A stretch of 64,000 nt of DNA, taken from assembly GCF_900116765.1 (NCBI RefSeq), contig NZ_UETC01000015.1:1-64000 (forward strand), given 5' to 3'. How positions within the stretch are numbered: the first letter of the stretch is position 1; every line of letters begins with the position of its first letter. The translations under genes were made by a program, and so were the position numbers. This document shows, piece after piece, positions 23,795-32,426 of the stretch. Under the pieces are notes generated by a model. That model saw nothing but the letters and a program-made list of their open reading frames with translations. It had not been told where the DNA came from and ran no database searches. This DNA comes from Jannaschia seohaensis. Lineage in GTDB: Bacteria > Pseudomonadota > Alphaproteobacteria > Rhodobacterales > Rhodobacteraceae.

Positions 23795-26700
23795 TGCCGG
23801 GGCTGGGGCTTGGGCTAGGGGCGGGACGCAGGGCGCCGGTCTCCGTCGTCTTCGGAGCGGCCACCCGCCTCGGCGAGGGGGCGGCGCCCGTGCCCCTGGC
23901 GGATGGCGACTATGGTAACTTCACGGTCTCGGGCGGCGCGATGGCGCCGCGCACGGCCCTGACCGCAGGCGACTACCTGCTGGGGGGCGTGCCGGTCACG
24001 GTCCTGGCCGGCGCCCGCACCGTCGCGACCGCCGCGGAGCTGGAGGCCATCGTCGCCGGGACCGTAACCCCTGCCGCGGGCGAGACGGTCTACCTGCGCG
24101 CCGGCAGCTACGACATGGAGGCGGCCGACTGGTCGGGGCACCCCTCCAACGTCACCTTCGCAGGGGAGGGCCTGCCCGAACTGACCCGCTGGGGCTGGTC
24201 GCAGACCCCGGCCATCGCCAACGTGACGTTGAAGCAGCTTCACATCACCCGCGCCCCCACGATCACCTTCGACAATTTCTGGGGCCCGACCTCCTCCTTC
24301 CAGGCGGCCCTGATCCAGACCGGCGGCCAGTGCGGCAGCCTGACGGGGATCGTGATCGAGGAGTGCCTCTTCGACGGTCAGATGCCCACCGCCGCCGAGG
24401 GCGGCGAGGCGGTCGCCAACGTGCTCGCGGCCGACTTCACCCATTCCGGCATCGCCGATGTCACGCTGCGCCGCTGCCGTTTCACTCGGATGATGTCGGG
24501 GCTGCTGCTGGGCTGTTCCGACTTCCTCGTCGAGGATTGCACCGTCTCGCAGGTTCATGCCGACGCCATCGCGCTCCAGAACGCGCATCAGCACTGCCAG
24601 GATGGCGTGATCCGCAACCTGCATTTCACCGGGCTCGCCGGGAACCCGACCGGCTTTCACAGCGACGTGGTACAGTTCCAGCCCAGCGACAACGACAACT
24701 GGATCCGGCGCATCACCCTCGAGGGGATCACCGCCACGCCCGGCGCGATCCTGCCTTTCTCGGAAGTCAACGGGACGTCGGAGGTCGTCAGCCTGACCAC
24801 GGATACGGTGCTGGACATCACGCACCATGCCCGCGAGTTGCGCGTAGCCCCCGCCGACGGCACGACACTGACCCTGACCCTGCCTTCCGCCGCCGCCTCG
24901 GAGGGGCTGCAATTCTGCATCCGCCGCACCAATGGCGGCACCGGCCAGGTCGTGATCGCCTTCGACGGGGCGGATGGCTGGAGCGGGGGCGTCCCCGCGA
25001 TCGCCGCGGCGGGCAATGCGGCGAGCTTCGTCTCGGACGGCACCGGAACCTGGACGCGGCTCAAGCCGGGCCGCCGCGCCTGGTGGGCCGAGCGCACCGC
25101 CTCGCTGACCCTGGGAGCGGCCGAGGAGGAGATCGTGATCCTCGCCGACGCCTCTGCGGGCGACGTGACGCTGACCCTGCCCGCAACCGGGGCGGCGCAG
25201 TTCAACCTTCAGCGGGTCGACGGCTCGGTCCATGCCGTCACCCTGGCGGCGGGCGCGGGGGATGCGATCTCGCTGCACGGCGCCACGCAAAGCGCCGTCA
25301 CCCTGGCCCAGGGCCAGGGGATCTCGGTCGCGCGCGCGGATGACGGCGACTGGACCGGCACCGAGGCCGGTCCGACCATGCAGGGCGTCTTCGCCAACGC
25401 GCATCCGCGCGGCTTCTACGAGGACATCACAGTGGCGGGCTGCGCGATGATCCTGACCTCGCCGCATGGCCACACCATCGAGCAGAATGTGCCCGGGTCG
25501 CGGGTCTTCGCCAACACCTTCCTGAACGCGGTCTACGCGGAGGCGGACGGCGACGGCGTCATCGGCCCCTTCGAGGCCAACGCGCCCTTCGCCCTGGCGT
25601 CGATCACACTGTCGGGCCCGGACGCGCGCGGCTGGGACAACCTGACGGAGGGGGTGCTGACGCTCTCTGGCGGGGCGCGCGACAAGGGAACGGTCGCCCA
25701 TGCACTGGGCATGGCGGACCGGGCGCCCGCCCCCGTTCCCGCGGGCCGCTCCGGTGTCGCCGCGGCCGCTCTCGCGGCCTCCGGCGCCAAGGGCGCCTCC
25801 GTCTACTGGGATTTCGCCGCGGGCACGGCGCGGGCGGGCCTTCCCGCGCCGCAGATCGTCTCCAGCACACCCGCCCCCGGCGCGGCGGCCGGAACCAGCA
25901 CCGACATCGCCGTTACCTTCGACCAGTTCGTCTCTGCGGGAACCGGCTCGGCCGTGCTGCGAAACGTCACGGATGGGCTCGACGCGGAGACCTTCGACGC
26001 AGCCACGGGGACAGGCGGCGGCGGCGGCAGTCTGACCTTCGCCGACGACGTTCTGACGGTGACGCCGGGAACCGCTCTGACCGACGGCAAGACCTATGCC
26101 CTGCGCCTGGCGGCAGGGGCCGTCCTGGGCCATTACGGCAGCGGACATGCGGGGATCGCTGACGACGCCACGCTGGCCTTCACCGCCGACGCCTCACTGG
26201 CGACCACGTTCACGCGCACGGCGCTGGACGGGACGGCCCATGTCCAGCGCTCGGGCGCGATCAATGGCGGGGTCGCCTATGACCGCTTCACCTTCGGCTT
26301 CCGGGGCCGCTTCGCGACCAACGGACAGAGTTTCTACACGCTGATGGACATCGACCAGTCCAGCGACCTGCCGATCTACGCCCGCAGCACGGGACGGCTC
26401 GATATCGGGCATAACAGCGTGGGCCTCGTGGTGGCGGACGGGGCCATCCCCTTCGGCGTCGACGTCACGGTGCTCTGTACGATGGACATGCGCGAGCCGA
26501 GCGCGGCGACGGGCGCGGCTCTCTATATCAACGGTACGGCGGTCGCCCTGACCGAGAGCGCCTGGACGCAGTTCAACGACTGGTTCCAGCCATCCGCGAC
26601 GACGCGGGTGCTGGGCAGCCAGCATGCCGACCGGGAGATGTCGGGGGCGGTGGACTTCCTATGGTTCGCGCCGGGGGTCGCGCTCGACCTGTCCGACGCT

Positions 26701-26859
26701 GCGGTGCGCGCCAGCTTCGATCCCGCCCAGATCGGCGCGGACGGCTCCGGCCCGATCGGGACGCCGCCGGCGATCTACATGACCGGGGCGGCGGCGGACT
26801 GGCAGGCGGCGACCAACCGCGGCACGCTCACCGGCTGGAGCGCGACGGGCACGTTCTGA
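23794..26859 (+). CDS. ghsB: GTA-type head-spike fibre with beta-helix (GhsB-like)
   Basis: A 1021-residue fibre encoded directly after the spike base and without a signal peptide, as for a particle protein. Residues 1-60 are the likely particle-attachment segment. A right-handed parallel beta-helix follows (about 70-620, repeated short strands such as GIADVTLRRCRF and FLVEDCTVSQV, with an HSD at 289-291). Next come a bacterial Ig-like domain (about 690-800) and a C-terminal LamG-like jelly roll (about 810-960). Such tips bind or cut polysaccharide. The protein is collinear with the secreted protein at 35287 (matching starts, HxD motif and QGVFANA/QGVFSNA segments). The fibre role is inferred from the ghsA overlap and fold. 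Confidence 0.75.
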   Translation: MPGLGLGLGAGRRAPVSVVFGAATRLGEGAAPVPLADGDYGNFTVSGGAMAPRTALTAGDYLLGGVPVTVLAGARTVATAAELEAIVAGTVTPAAGETVYLRAGSYDMEAADWSGHPSNVTFAGEGLPELTRWGWSQTPAIANVTLKQLHITRAPTITFDNFWGPTSSFQAALIQTGGQCGSLTGIVIEECLFDGQMPTAAEGGEAVANVLAADFTHSGIADVTLRRCRFTRMMSGLLLGCSDFLVEDCTVSQVHADAIALQNAHQHCQDGVIRNLHFTGLAGNPTGFHSDVVQFQPSDNDNWIRRITLEGITATPGAILPFSEVNGTSEVVSLTTDTVLDITHHARELRVAPADGTTLTLTLPSAAASEGLQFCIRRTNGGTGQVVIAFDGADGWSGGVPAIAAAGNAASFVSDGTGTWTRLKPGRRAWWAERTASLTLGAAEEEIVILADASAGDVTLTLPATGAAQFNLQRVDGSVHAVTLAAGAGDAISLHGATQSAVTLAQGQGISVARADDGDWTGTEAGPTMQGVFANAHPRGFYEDITVAGCAMILTSPHGHTIEQNVPGSRVFANTFLNAVYAEADGDGVIGPFEANAPFALASITLSGPDARGWDNLTEGVLTLSGGARDKGTVAHALGMADRAPAPVPAGRSGVAAAALAASGAKGASVYWDFAAGTARAGLPAPQIVSSTPAPGAAAGTSTDIAVTFDQFVSAGTGSAVLRNVTDGLDAETFDAATGTGGGGGSLTFADDVLTVTPGTALTDGKTYALRLAAGAVLGHYGSGHAGIADDATLAFTADASLATTFTRTALDGTAHVQRSGAINGGVAYDRFTFGFRGRFATNGQSFYTLMDIDQSSDLPIYARSTGRLDIGHNSVGLVVADGAIPFGVDVTVLCTMDMREPSAATGAALYINGTAVALTESAWTQFNDWFQPSATTRVLGSQHADREMSGAVDFLWFAPGVALDLSDAAVRASFDPAQIGADGSGPIGTPPAIYMTGAAADWQAATNRGTLTGWSATGTF

Positions 26860-26866
26860 GCGGGCG

Positions 26867-27673
26867 TCAGGCGCGCAGCGCCTGGCGCAGCACCGATGCG
26901 CGATCGCGCAGGTCGCGCAGCGGACCGAGCAGCCCATTCTGCAGCGCCCGGTCGGCGAGGCCGGGCGCGCGAACCCCCTCCAGCGCGTCCGGCGGGAAGC
27001 GGGCGGCGTGGCCCGCCGGATCGATCAGCCGGCCGCGCGGCTTGTTGGAGACGTTCTCCCCATGGACCACCTGCAGCCAGCCCGGCGGGCCCGGGATCTG
27101 GGTCACGGGGCCGAACCGGCGGATGCGCATGTGTCCGATGTCCTGACAGGTCCGCATCGCCGCGTCCCAGGGCTCGAGCAGGCTGAAGAAGGCGTTGGTC
27201 GGATGGCGCAGCGCATAGAGCCGGTGCCCCGCGCGCACCAGGCCGTGGAGGCCGTTGAAGGACCCGGCGCGCCGCGGCCGGGCGTCCACCGCCGCGCGCA
27301 GCCGCGCGACATGATCCGAGGACAGCGCGTCGTCATTGTCGAGATGCGTGGTCAGCAGCCAGTCCGCTTCGGGGATCGTCTCGCGGATCGAGCGCGGCCA
27401 GCCCTCGGACCGGAAGAGGCCGGTATAATAGGGCACGAAGGGGATGATGCGGCGCGCGGCCTCGATCCGTGCACGGAAGACGGGCGGGGTGTCCCTGTCG
27501 AAATAGACGATCCAGGCGAAGCCCGTCTCGGTCTGCGCCGCCACCGAAGGCAGGCAGTAGCGCTCGAACAGCTCGAACCGCCGCTCGAGCCAGCCGTCGC
27601 GGTTGCGTAGGTCGCTCTCGCGGCCCGGCGTGGCCAGGTTGAACCGGGTCATGATCACATGCGCGATGGACAT
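26867..27673 (-). CDS. Putative rhamnosyl transferase-like glycosyltransferase
   Basis: A 268-residue protein of the putative rhamnosyl transferase family (PF11316). Typical stretches are IAHVIMTRFNLATPGRES, FAWIVYFDRDTPPVF and ADWLLTTHLDNDDALS, the last holding the DxDD nucleotide-sugar/metal site. It would add one sugar to the EPS repeat unit. The start ATG at 27673 is chosen because it begins the conserved N-terminus; the upstream ATG at 27700 lacks similarity. Last gene of a four-gene minus-strand unit; it converges on the spike fibre gene with a 7-base gap. Confidence 0.82.
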   Translation of the reverse strand: MSIAHVIMTRFNLATPGRESDLRNRDGWLERRFELFERYCLPSVAAQTETGFAWIVYFDRDTPPVFRARIEAARRIIPFVPYYTGLFRSEGWPRSIRETIPEADWLLTTHLDNDDALSSDHVARLRAAVDARPRRAGSFNGLHGLVRAGHRLYALRHPTNAFFSLLEPWDAAMRTCQDIGHMRIRRFGPVTQIPGPPGWLQVVHGENVSNKPRGRLIDPAGHAARFPPDALEGVRAPGLADRALQNGLLGPLRDLRDRASVLRQALRA

Positions 27674-27771
27674 GGGCGCCCCTTCCGTCAGATCGTCCAC
27701 GCCCCCGCGGGGCCCCGGGGGGCGTCCGGCAGGGATCTACAGGCCCCCCGGACCCCCGGCAAGCGGCGGCG

Positions 27772-28761
27772 TCAGGACGGGGCGTCGGGCGGTCTCCCCC
27801 CTGCCTCTCCGAGGGGGGCGTAACCGGCCAGCCAGACGCGCCGGGCACGCCAGACCTCGCGCCACAGCGCCGCCGCGCCGGCGCGCGCCGGGCCGCCCGC
27901 CCGGGCGCGCGCCGCCGAGACGAGGCGGCGCAACCCCACCCCAGCCCACATCGCGCCCAGCCCCAGAGGCACCTTCCAGGCCGGCCAGTGGTCGCGGATC
28001 AGCGTCGCGCGTGCCCGCGCCACCCGCACGGCGCGGTCGGCGCGCGTATTGGCCGAGGCCCCCACCAGATGCATGATCTCGGCCTCGGGGGTGACGACGG
28101 GCCGATAGCCCAGCCGGCCCGCGCGCAGGCACAGATCGGCCTCCTCGCCATACATGAAGTACTTGAGGTCGAACCCGCCCAAACGGTCCCAGAGGGCGCG
28201 GGGGATCAGCAGGAAACAGCCGGTGACGATGTCGACCTCGCGCACGCTGTCGCGCCCCCAGCCGCCGATCGTCTCGGGGTTGAACAGCCGCGAGCGCGGG
28301 AAGGCGGCCGTCAGCCCGGTGGCCGAGCACAGCACGCTCCACAGGGTGATGCGCCCCCAGCAGGAGGTGGGGTTGAGCGTGCCGTCCGGGAACACCGTGC
28401 GCCCGCCATAGATACCGTGGGACGGGTGGGCGCGGGCGAAGGCCATCAGCCGGTCGACGGCGCGATCGCGGATCTCGGTGTCGGGGTTGAGTAGCAGCAG
28501 CCACGCCCCCCGGGCCCGCGCGGCCGCCACGTTGTTGGCCCGCGCGAAGCCCAGGTTCTCGGGCGCGCGGATCAGCCGGGCCTGCGGAAAAGCCGCGGCG
28601 ATGGCGTCGGCCGAGCCGTCGGCCGAGGCGTTGTCGAGCACGATGACCTCCATGTCGGTCTCGGAGGTCTGCGCATAGAGCGTGCGCAGCGCGGCCAGCG
28701 TCAGGGCCCGGGTGTTGTAGCTGATCACGATGACGGTCAGGTCGGGGGCGGGCCGGGTCAC
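27772..28761 (-). CDS. Family 2 glycosyltransferase (rhamnosyltransferase-like)
   Basis: A 329-residue GT2 enzyme. The fold starts LTVIVISYNTRALTLAALRT, followed by VIVLDNASADGS, NLGFARANNVAAARARG and the metal site LLLLNPDTEI, then FDLKYFMYGEEADLCLRAGR. This pattern is that of WbbL-like enzymes. It has a GTG start (28761) inside a GTGA overlap with the stop of the upstream gene, which fixes the start. It adds a sugar to the growing repeat unit on the cytoplasmic face. Confidence 0.9.
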   Translation of the reverse strand: MTRPAPDLTVIVISYNTRALTLAALRTLYAQTSETDMEVIVLDNASADGSADAIAAAFPQARLIRAPENLGFARANNVAAARARGAWLLLLNPDTEIRDRAVDRLMAFARAHPSHGIYGGRTVFPDGTLNPTSCWGRITLWSVLCSATGLTAAFPRSRLFNPETIGGWGRDSVREVDIVTGCFLLIPRALWDRLGGFDLKYFMYGEEADLCLRAGRLGYRPVVTPEAEIMHLVGASANTRADRAVRVARARATLIRDHWPAWKVPLGLGAMWAGVGLRRLVSAARARAGGPARAGAAALWREVWRARRVWLAGYAPLGEAGGRPPDAPS

Positions 28762-29645
28762 GACGGCCGCCCCCGGCCGGTCGGGCGCCCGTGCAGGGCC
28801 TGAGCCAGCATCCAGCCGCAACGCGCCAGGCGCAGCCGCGCCAGCGTCGCCAGCGCGCGGCCCCGCTCGCCGGCCGCGAGGCCGGGATGGCGCAGCACCC
28901 GCGGCGCGTGCGCCGCCACGCTGAACGGCATGGCCAGCGCCCTTAGCCCCCAGCCCAGCCGCGCCCGGGCCGAGCCGTCGGTCAGTCCGAACCCCTCCTG
29001 CGTCAGCCGCCGCCACTTGCCCGCGAGCGCCGGCCAGTCGCTCCGCGCCGGATGCGCGACCGCCAGCGCGTCGTCGTAGCGCAGCCGGGCGCCGGCGGCG
29101 ACGGCGCGGTGGCACCAATCCTTATCCTCCGACAGCCCCGCGCGGAACGGCCCCGTCATCTCGAACACGGCGCGGGTGGTCAGCAAGTTGGCGGTGACCG
29201 AGAAGCCGTGACGCTCGATATAAGCGCGCTGGCGGAAGGCGAAGACGCGCTCGAAGGCCTCCGCCCCAGAGCGGGGGGGCGGCGTCTCGTCGAAGAGGTC
29301 GATGCGCCCGCCGACCACCGCCCCCTCGACCGGGAGCGCGCGGGCATGGGCCAGCCAGCCGGGCTGCGGCACGCAGTCGGCGTCCAGGAAGGCCAGCCGC
29401 GGCGCCCGGGTCGCGGCCACCCCCGCGTTGCGCGCATGCGCCGCCCCGGGGCGCGGCGCGTGCACCAGGCGGACCGGGGCCGCCCCGATCTCGGGCGGAG
29501 GCACCGAGCCATTGTCGGCGACCACGATCTCCACGCCCTCCAGCGCCTCCGGCCGCGCCGTCAGCGCCTCCAGGCAACGCGCCAGCCGCGCATGGTCGTC
29601 GCGATGCGGGATGATGATCGCCAGCTCTGGCGCGGTGTCGCCCAT
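28758..29645 (-). CDS. Family 2 glycosyltransferase
   Basis: A 295-residue GT2 enzyme with LAIIIPHRDDHARLARCLEA, VEIVVADNGSVPPPE, GAAHARNAGVAATRAPRLAF and the metal site LDADCVPQPGWL. Start choice: ATG 29645 has an AGGAGAG site 10 bases upstream and gives the usual N-terminus. ATG 29711 would add 22 residues but overlaps the stop of the pyruvyl transferase gene in ATGA, so both remain possible. The stop overlaps the next GT2 start. Acceptor and donor are unknown. Confidence 0.88.
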   Translation of the reverse strand: MGDTAPELAIIIPHRDDHARLARCLEALTARPEALEGVEIVVADNGSVPPPEIGAAPVRLVHAPRPGAAHARNAGVAATRAPRLAFLDADCVPQPGWLAHARALPVEGAVVGGRIDLFDETPPPRSGAEAFERVFAFRQRAYIERHGFSVTANLLTTRAVFEMTGPFRAGLSEDKDWCHRAVAAGARLRYDDALAVAHPARSDWPALAGKWRRLTQEGFGLTDGSARARLGWGLRALAMPFSVAAHAPRVLRHPGLAAGERGRALATLARLRLARCGWMLAQALHGRPTGRGRPS

Positions 29646-29707
29646 GGGGCCGGGTCTCTCCTGGGGGTGCGGCGGTACAATGCCGATCCGCCGATCCGGT
29701 TCAAGGG

Positions 29708-30913
29708 TCATGCCGTCCCGGCCGACGCGTCCGCGCGCGGGGCGATCTCGTCGAGGACAGCGCCCAGGGCCTCGGCGTAACGCGCCAGCCGCGCCTCGAC
29801 CTGTGCGCGCCCGCGCGCCACATCCCGGGCCAGCGCGGCCCGATCCTCGTAGCCGCGGACGATCTTCGCCACGATCTCGTCGGCGTCCTCGGTCCGGCAG
29901 TCGGCGACGTGGTCGTAGCCCAGCGTGCCGAACAGCCCCGCGAACTTGCGGCTATAGGCCATGGGGATCACCGGCACCCCCGAGGAGAAAGCCGCCACGG
30001 TGGCGTGCATCCGCGCGCCCGTGAAGAAGTCCATCCCGGCGATGTAGCTCTTGGCCTCGGAGGGCGCGCCGAAGAAGGGCGCCACCCGCGCGCCGGGGAA
30101 CTCGGCGGCCAGGGCCTCGCCGACGCGGTGGTCGTCCTCGGTGGCGTTCTGGCGCGACTGGACGTGGCCGACGAGATGCAGCTCGACCTCGGGGCGGGCG
30201 TGGAACCAGCCCAGGAGCGCGCGGATCAGCGCCGGGTAATCCGCCTTGAGCCCGAACTGGTTGGCCCCGGTATAGCCGCCGTTGAACAAAAGCCCCGAGA
30301 CGTTGACGCCGACGCGCACGGGACCGCCCGGCGCGCGCGGGGCGGGCGGGTCGTAGGGCAGGCCCATGGCCACGTCGGTCGCCTCCAGGGCAGACGCGCC
30401 GGGCGCGAGCGCCTCGAGCGCGCGCGAGGACGGGGCGTCGCGCGTCGCCGCCAGCCGGGTCCAGCCGATCGCCCGCCGCGCCAGCATCCGCGCTCCGGCG
30501 CCCTCGAAGGGCCCGATCGTCTGCGGCGCCAGCACCAACGGCACTCCGGCGAGCCGGGTGCGCAGCTTGCTCACCCACAGGTCGGTGAAGCGCTGGCGGC
30601 CGTAGATGTCGGTGAAGCTGTCCCCTGCCCCGATATCGACGATCAGGTCGCAGCGCGCGATCGCAGCGCCCACGGGCCCGCCCGGGCGCAGCAGCGCGCG
30701 GCGGCGGAAGGCGTGGTCCTCGATGTCGGGGGCCTCGAAATACCACGGGCGCGGGTCGCGCCAAGTCAGCAGCAGGAACCGGACCGCGCGGCCCCGCCCG
30801 GCCGCGACCCGGCGAAGGATCTCGACATTCGAGACGGTCAGGGCGCCGATGCCCAGATTGTCGGAGTTCATCGAGTGCCAGAACAGACCGATGGTGAGGG
30901 GGGGCTGGGTCAT
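29708..30913 (-). CDS. Polysaccharide pyruvyl transferase family protein
   Basis: A 401-residue PF04230 protein. It begins LTIGLFWHSMNSDNLGIGAL and has DLIVDIGAGDSFTDIYGRQ, VPLVLAPQTIGPFEGAG, and a late VPVIPMAYSRKFAGLFG. Enzymes of the family add pyruvate ketals to EPS sugars from phosphoenolpyruvate, giving acidic polymers. The start at 30913 gives the family N-terminus. It heads the four-gene glycosyltransferase unit and is divergent from the FrhB-family gene, with a perfect 26-base palindrome in between. Confidence 0.9.
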   Translation of the reverse strand: MTQPPLTIGLFWHSMNSDNLGIGALTVSNVEILRRVAAGRGRAVRFLLLTWRDPRPWYFEAPDIEDHAFRRRALLRPGGPVGAAIARCDLIVDIGAGDSFTDIYGRQRFTDLWVSKLRTRLAGVPLVLAPQTIGPFEGAGARMLARRAIGWTRLAATRDAPSSRALEALAPGASALEATDVAMGLPYDPPAPRAPGGPVRVGVNVSGLLFNGGYTGANQFGLKADYPALIRALLGWFHARPEVELHLVGHVQSRQNATEDDHRVGEALAAEFPGARVAPFFGAPSEAKSYIAGMDFFTGARMHATVAAFSSGVPVIPMAYSRKFAGLFGTLGYDHVADCRTEDADEIVAKIVRGYEDRAALARDVARGRAQVEARLARYAEALGAVLDEIAPRADASAGTA

Positions 30914-31003
30914 CTCGGGCCTTCGCTGCGATGGGGTCGGGGACGATCCCCGTGGCGCGCCGGGCCCTTCTAGCGCATCTTCGGAACGGCGCAATTCACG
31001 CCC

Positions 31004-31029
31004 GGGCGCGCGATTGCAATCGCGCGCCC
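31004..31029. promoter_or_regulatory. Perfect 26-base palindrome between divergent EPS genes
   Basis: The bases from 31004 to 31029 read identically on both strands; the centre is GATTGCAATC with GC-rich arms. The 10-base half GCGCGATTGC also occurs before the Alg14-like gene (16820) and, reversed, before kpsE (56130). A dimeric regulator site for EPS genes is the simplest reading. GCCATC at 31035-31040 may be the plus-strand -10. Confidence 0.55.
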
Positions 31030-31084
31030 CCTGCGCCATCTAGCCTCCGCGTCGCCCCGCGAGCGGCCGCCAGGAGGGATCGCC

Positions 31085-32329
31085 GTGACAGACCGGAGCG
31101 CAAACCGCGCGGGCCGTCCCGCCTCGCCCGTGCTGGCCCGCGTGGCGCGGGGGGAGCTATGCGCGGGCTGTGGCGGCTGCGTGCTGGCGGCGCCGGGCCG
31201 CATCGAGATGCGCATGACGCCGCCGGGGGTGCTGCGCCCGCAGCAGACCGCCCCGCTCGACCCCGCCCAGGACGAGCGGATCGCGCGCATCTGCCCCGGG
31301 TTGGGTCAGCGGGTCTCGGCGCAGGGGCGGCGCGACCACCCGCTCTGGGGGCCCTATCTGGACATGCAGGTCGGCCATGCGACCGATCCCGCGCTGCGCC
31401 ACCGGGCCTCCTCGGGGGGCGGGCTGTCGGCAGTGGCGGCGCATCTGATCGAGACCGGCGCGGTGGACGGGGTGGTGCAGACCGGCGCCGACCCGCGCGT
31501 GGCGGTGGCCAACGTGACCCGGGTCTCGCGCGATGCCGAGGCGGTGGCCGCAGCGGCCGGCTCGCGCTACGCGCCCTCGGCGCCGCTGGCCGGGCTGGGC
31601 CCGCTGCTGGAGGGCGAAGGGCGCTACGCCTTCGTGGGCAAACCCTGCGACGTGGTCGCGTTGCGGGCCCTGGCGCGGGAGGATCCGCGGGTGGCCGCCC
31701 GCTTTCCGGTGGTGCTGTCCTTCTTTTGCGCGGGGGTGCCCGCGCAGGCCGGGGCCGAGGCCGTGCTGGCCCGGCTCGGCGCCGACCCGGACGCGACCGT
31801 GGCGTTCCGCTACCGCGGCCATGGCTGGCCCGGGCGCGCGACCGCACGGCTGGCCGACGGCACCGAACGGTCGATGAGCTACCACGACAGCTGGGGCCGG
31901 ATCCTGTCGCGCCATCTGCAGCCGCGCTGCAAGCTCTGTGCCGACGGGACGGGGGTGGAGGCCGATCTCGTCTTCGCCGACGCCTGGGAGAGCGATGCGA
32001 ACGGCTATCCCCTCTTCGAGGAGCGGGACGGCCAGAGCCTGATCGTGACGCGGACCGAGGCGGGGGCGCGGCTGCTGGAGGCGGCGCGCGCCGCCGGCCG
32101 GATCGAGACGCGGGCCTTCGACCCCGCCGGACTGGCCGCGATCCAGACCGGGCAGTTCAACCGGCGCACGGCGCTGCTGGCGCGGCTGGCCGCGCTGTGG
32201 CTGCTGCGCCGGCCGATCCCGCGCTACCGCGGGCTGCGGCTGGGCGCCGCCGCGCGGCTGGGCCGGCCCTCCGCGCTGGCGCGCAACTTCCTGGGCACAT
32301 TGCGCCGCGGGATCGCGGGCCGGCTCTGA
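31085..32329 (+). CDS. FrhB/FdhB-family (coenzyme F420 hydrogenase beta-like) protein
   Basis: A 414-residue protein. The N-terminal ferredoxin-like cysteines are in GELCAGCGGCVLAAP. The FrhB N- and C-domains follow (RHRASSGGGLSAVAAHLIET, FVGKPCDVVALRALA, and PRCKLCADGTGVEADLVFAD). Members in polysaccharide loci sit with pyruvyl transferases, as here (divergent neighbour); their redox role in EPS modification is not settled. A GTG start at 31085 with an AGGAGGGA site. F420 itself is not implied, since these bacteria do not usually make it. Confidence 0.85.
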   Translation: MTDRSANRAGRPASPVLARVARGELCAGCGGCVLAAPGRIEMRMTPPGVLRPQQTAPLDPAQDERIARICPGLGQRVSAQGRRDHPLWGPYLDMQVGHATDPALRHRASSGGGLSAVAAHLIETGAVDGVVQTGADPRVAVANVTRVSRDAEAVAAAAGSRYAPSAPLAGLGPLLEGEGRYAFVGKPCDVVALRALAREDPRVAARFPVVLSFFCAGVPAQAGAEAVLARLGADPDATVAFRYRGHGWPGRATARLADGTERSMSYHDSWGRILSRHLQPRCKLCADGTGVEADLVFADAWESDANGYPLFEERDGQSLIVTRTEAGARLLEAARAAGRIETRAFDPAGLAAIQTGQFNRRTALLARLAALWLLRRPIPRYRGLRLGAAARLGRPSALARNFLGTLRRGIAGRL

Positions 32330-32426
32330 GCGCGGCCTTCAATCCCGGCCCGGGCGCGTGATAGGGTGGCGCCTGGCCGGGCGGACCGCGGCCACGGCGG
32401 CCGGAGGCCCGGCGGGAAGAGCACCG

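Noticed and set aside
23534-26859. Complete prophage
   Set aside because: No terminase, portal, capsid, integrase or lysis genes in the window; only spike base and fibre.
31085-32329. Evidence for coenzyme F420 metabolism
   Set aside because: FrhB-family proteins occur in polysaccharide loci beside pyruvyl transferases; no F420 synthesis gene is in the window.
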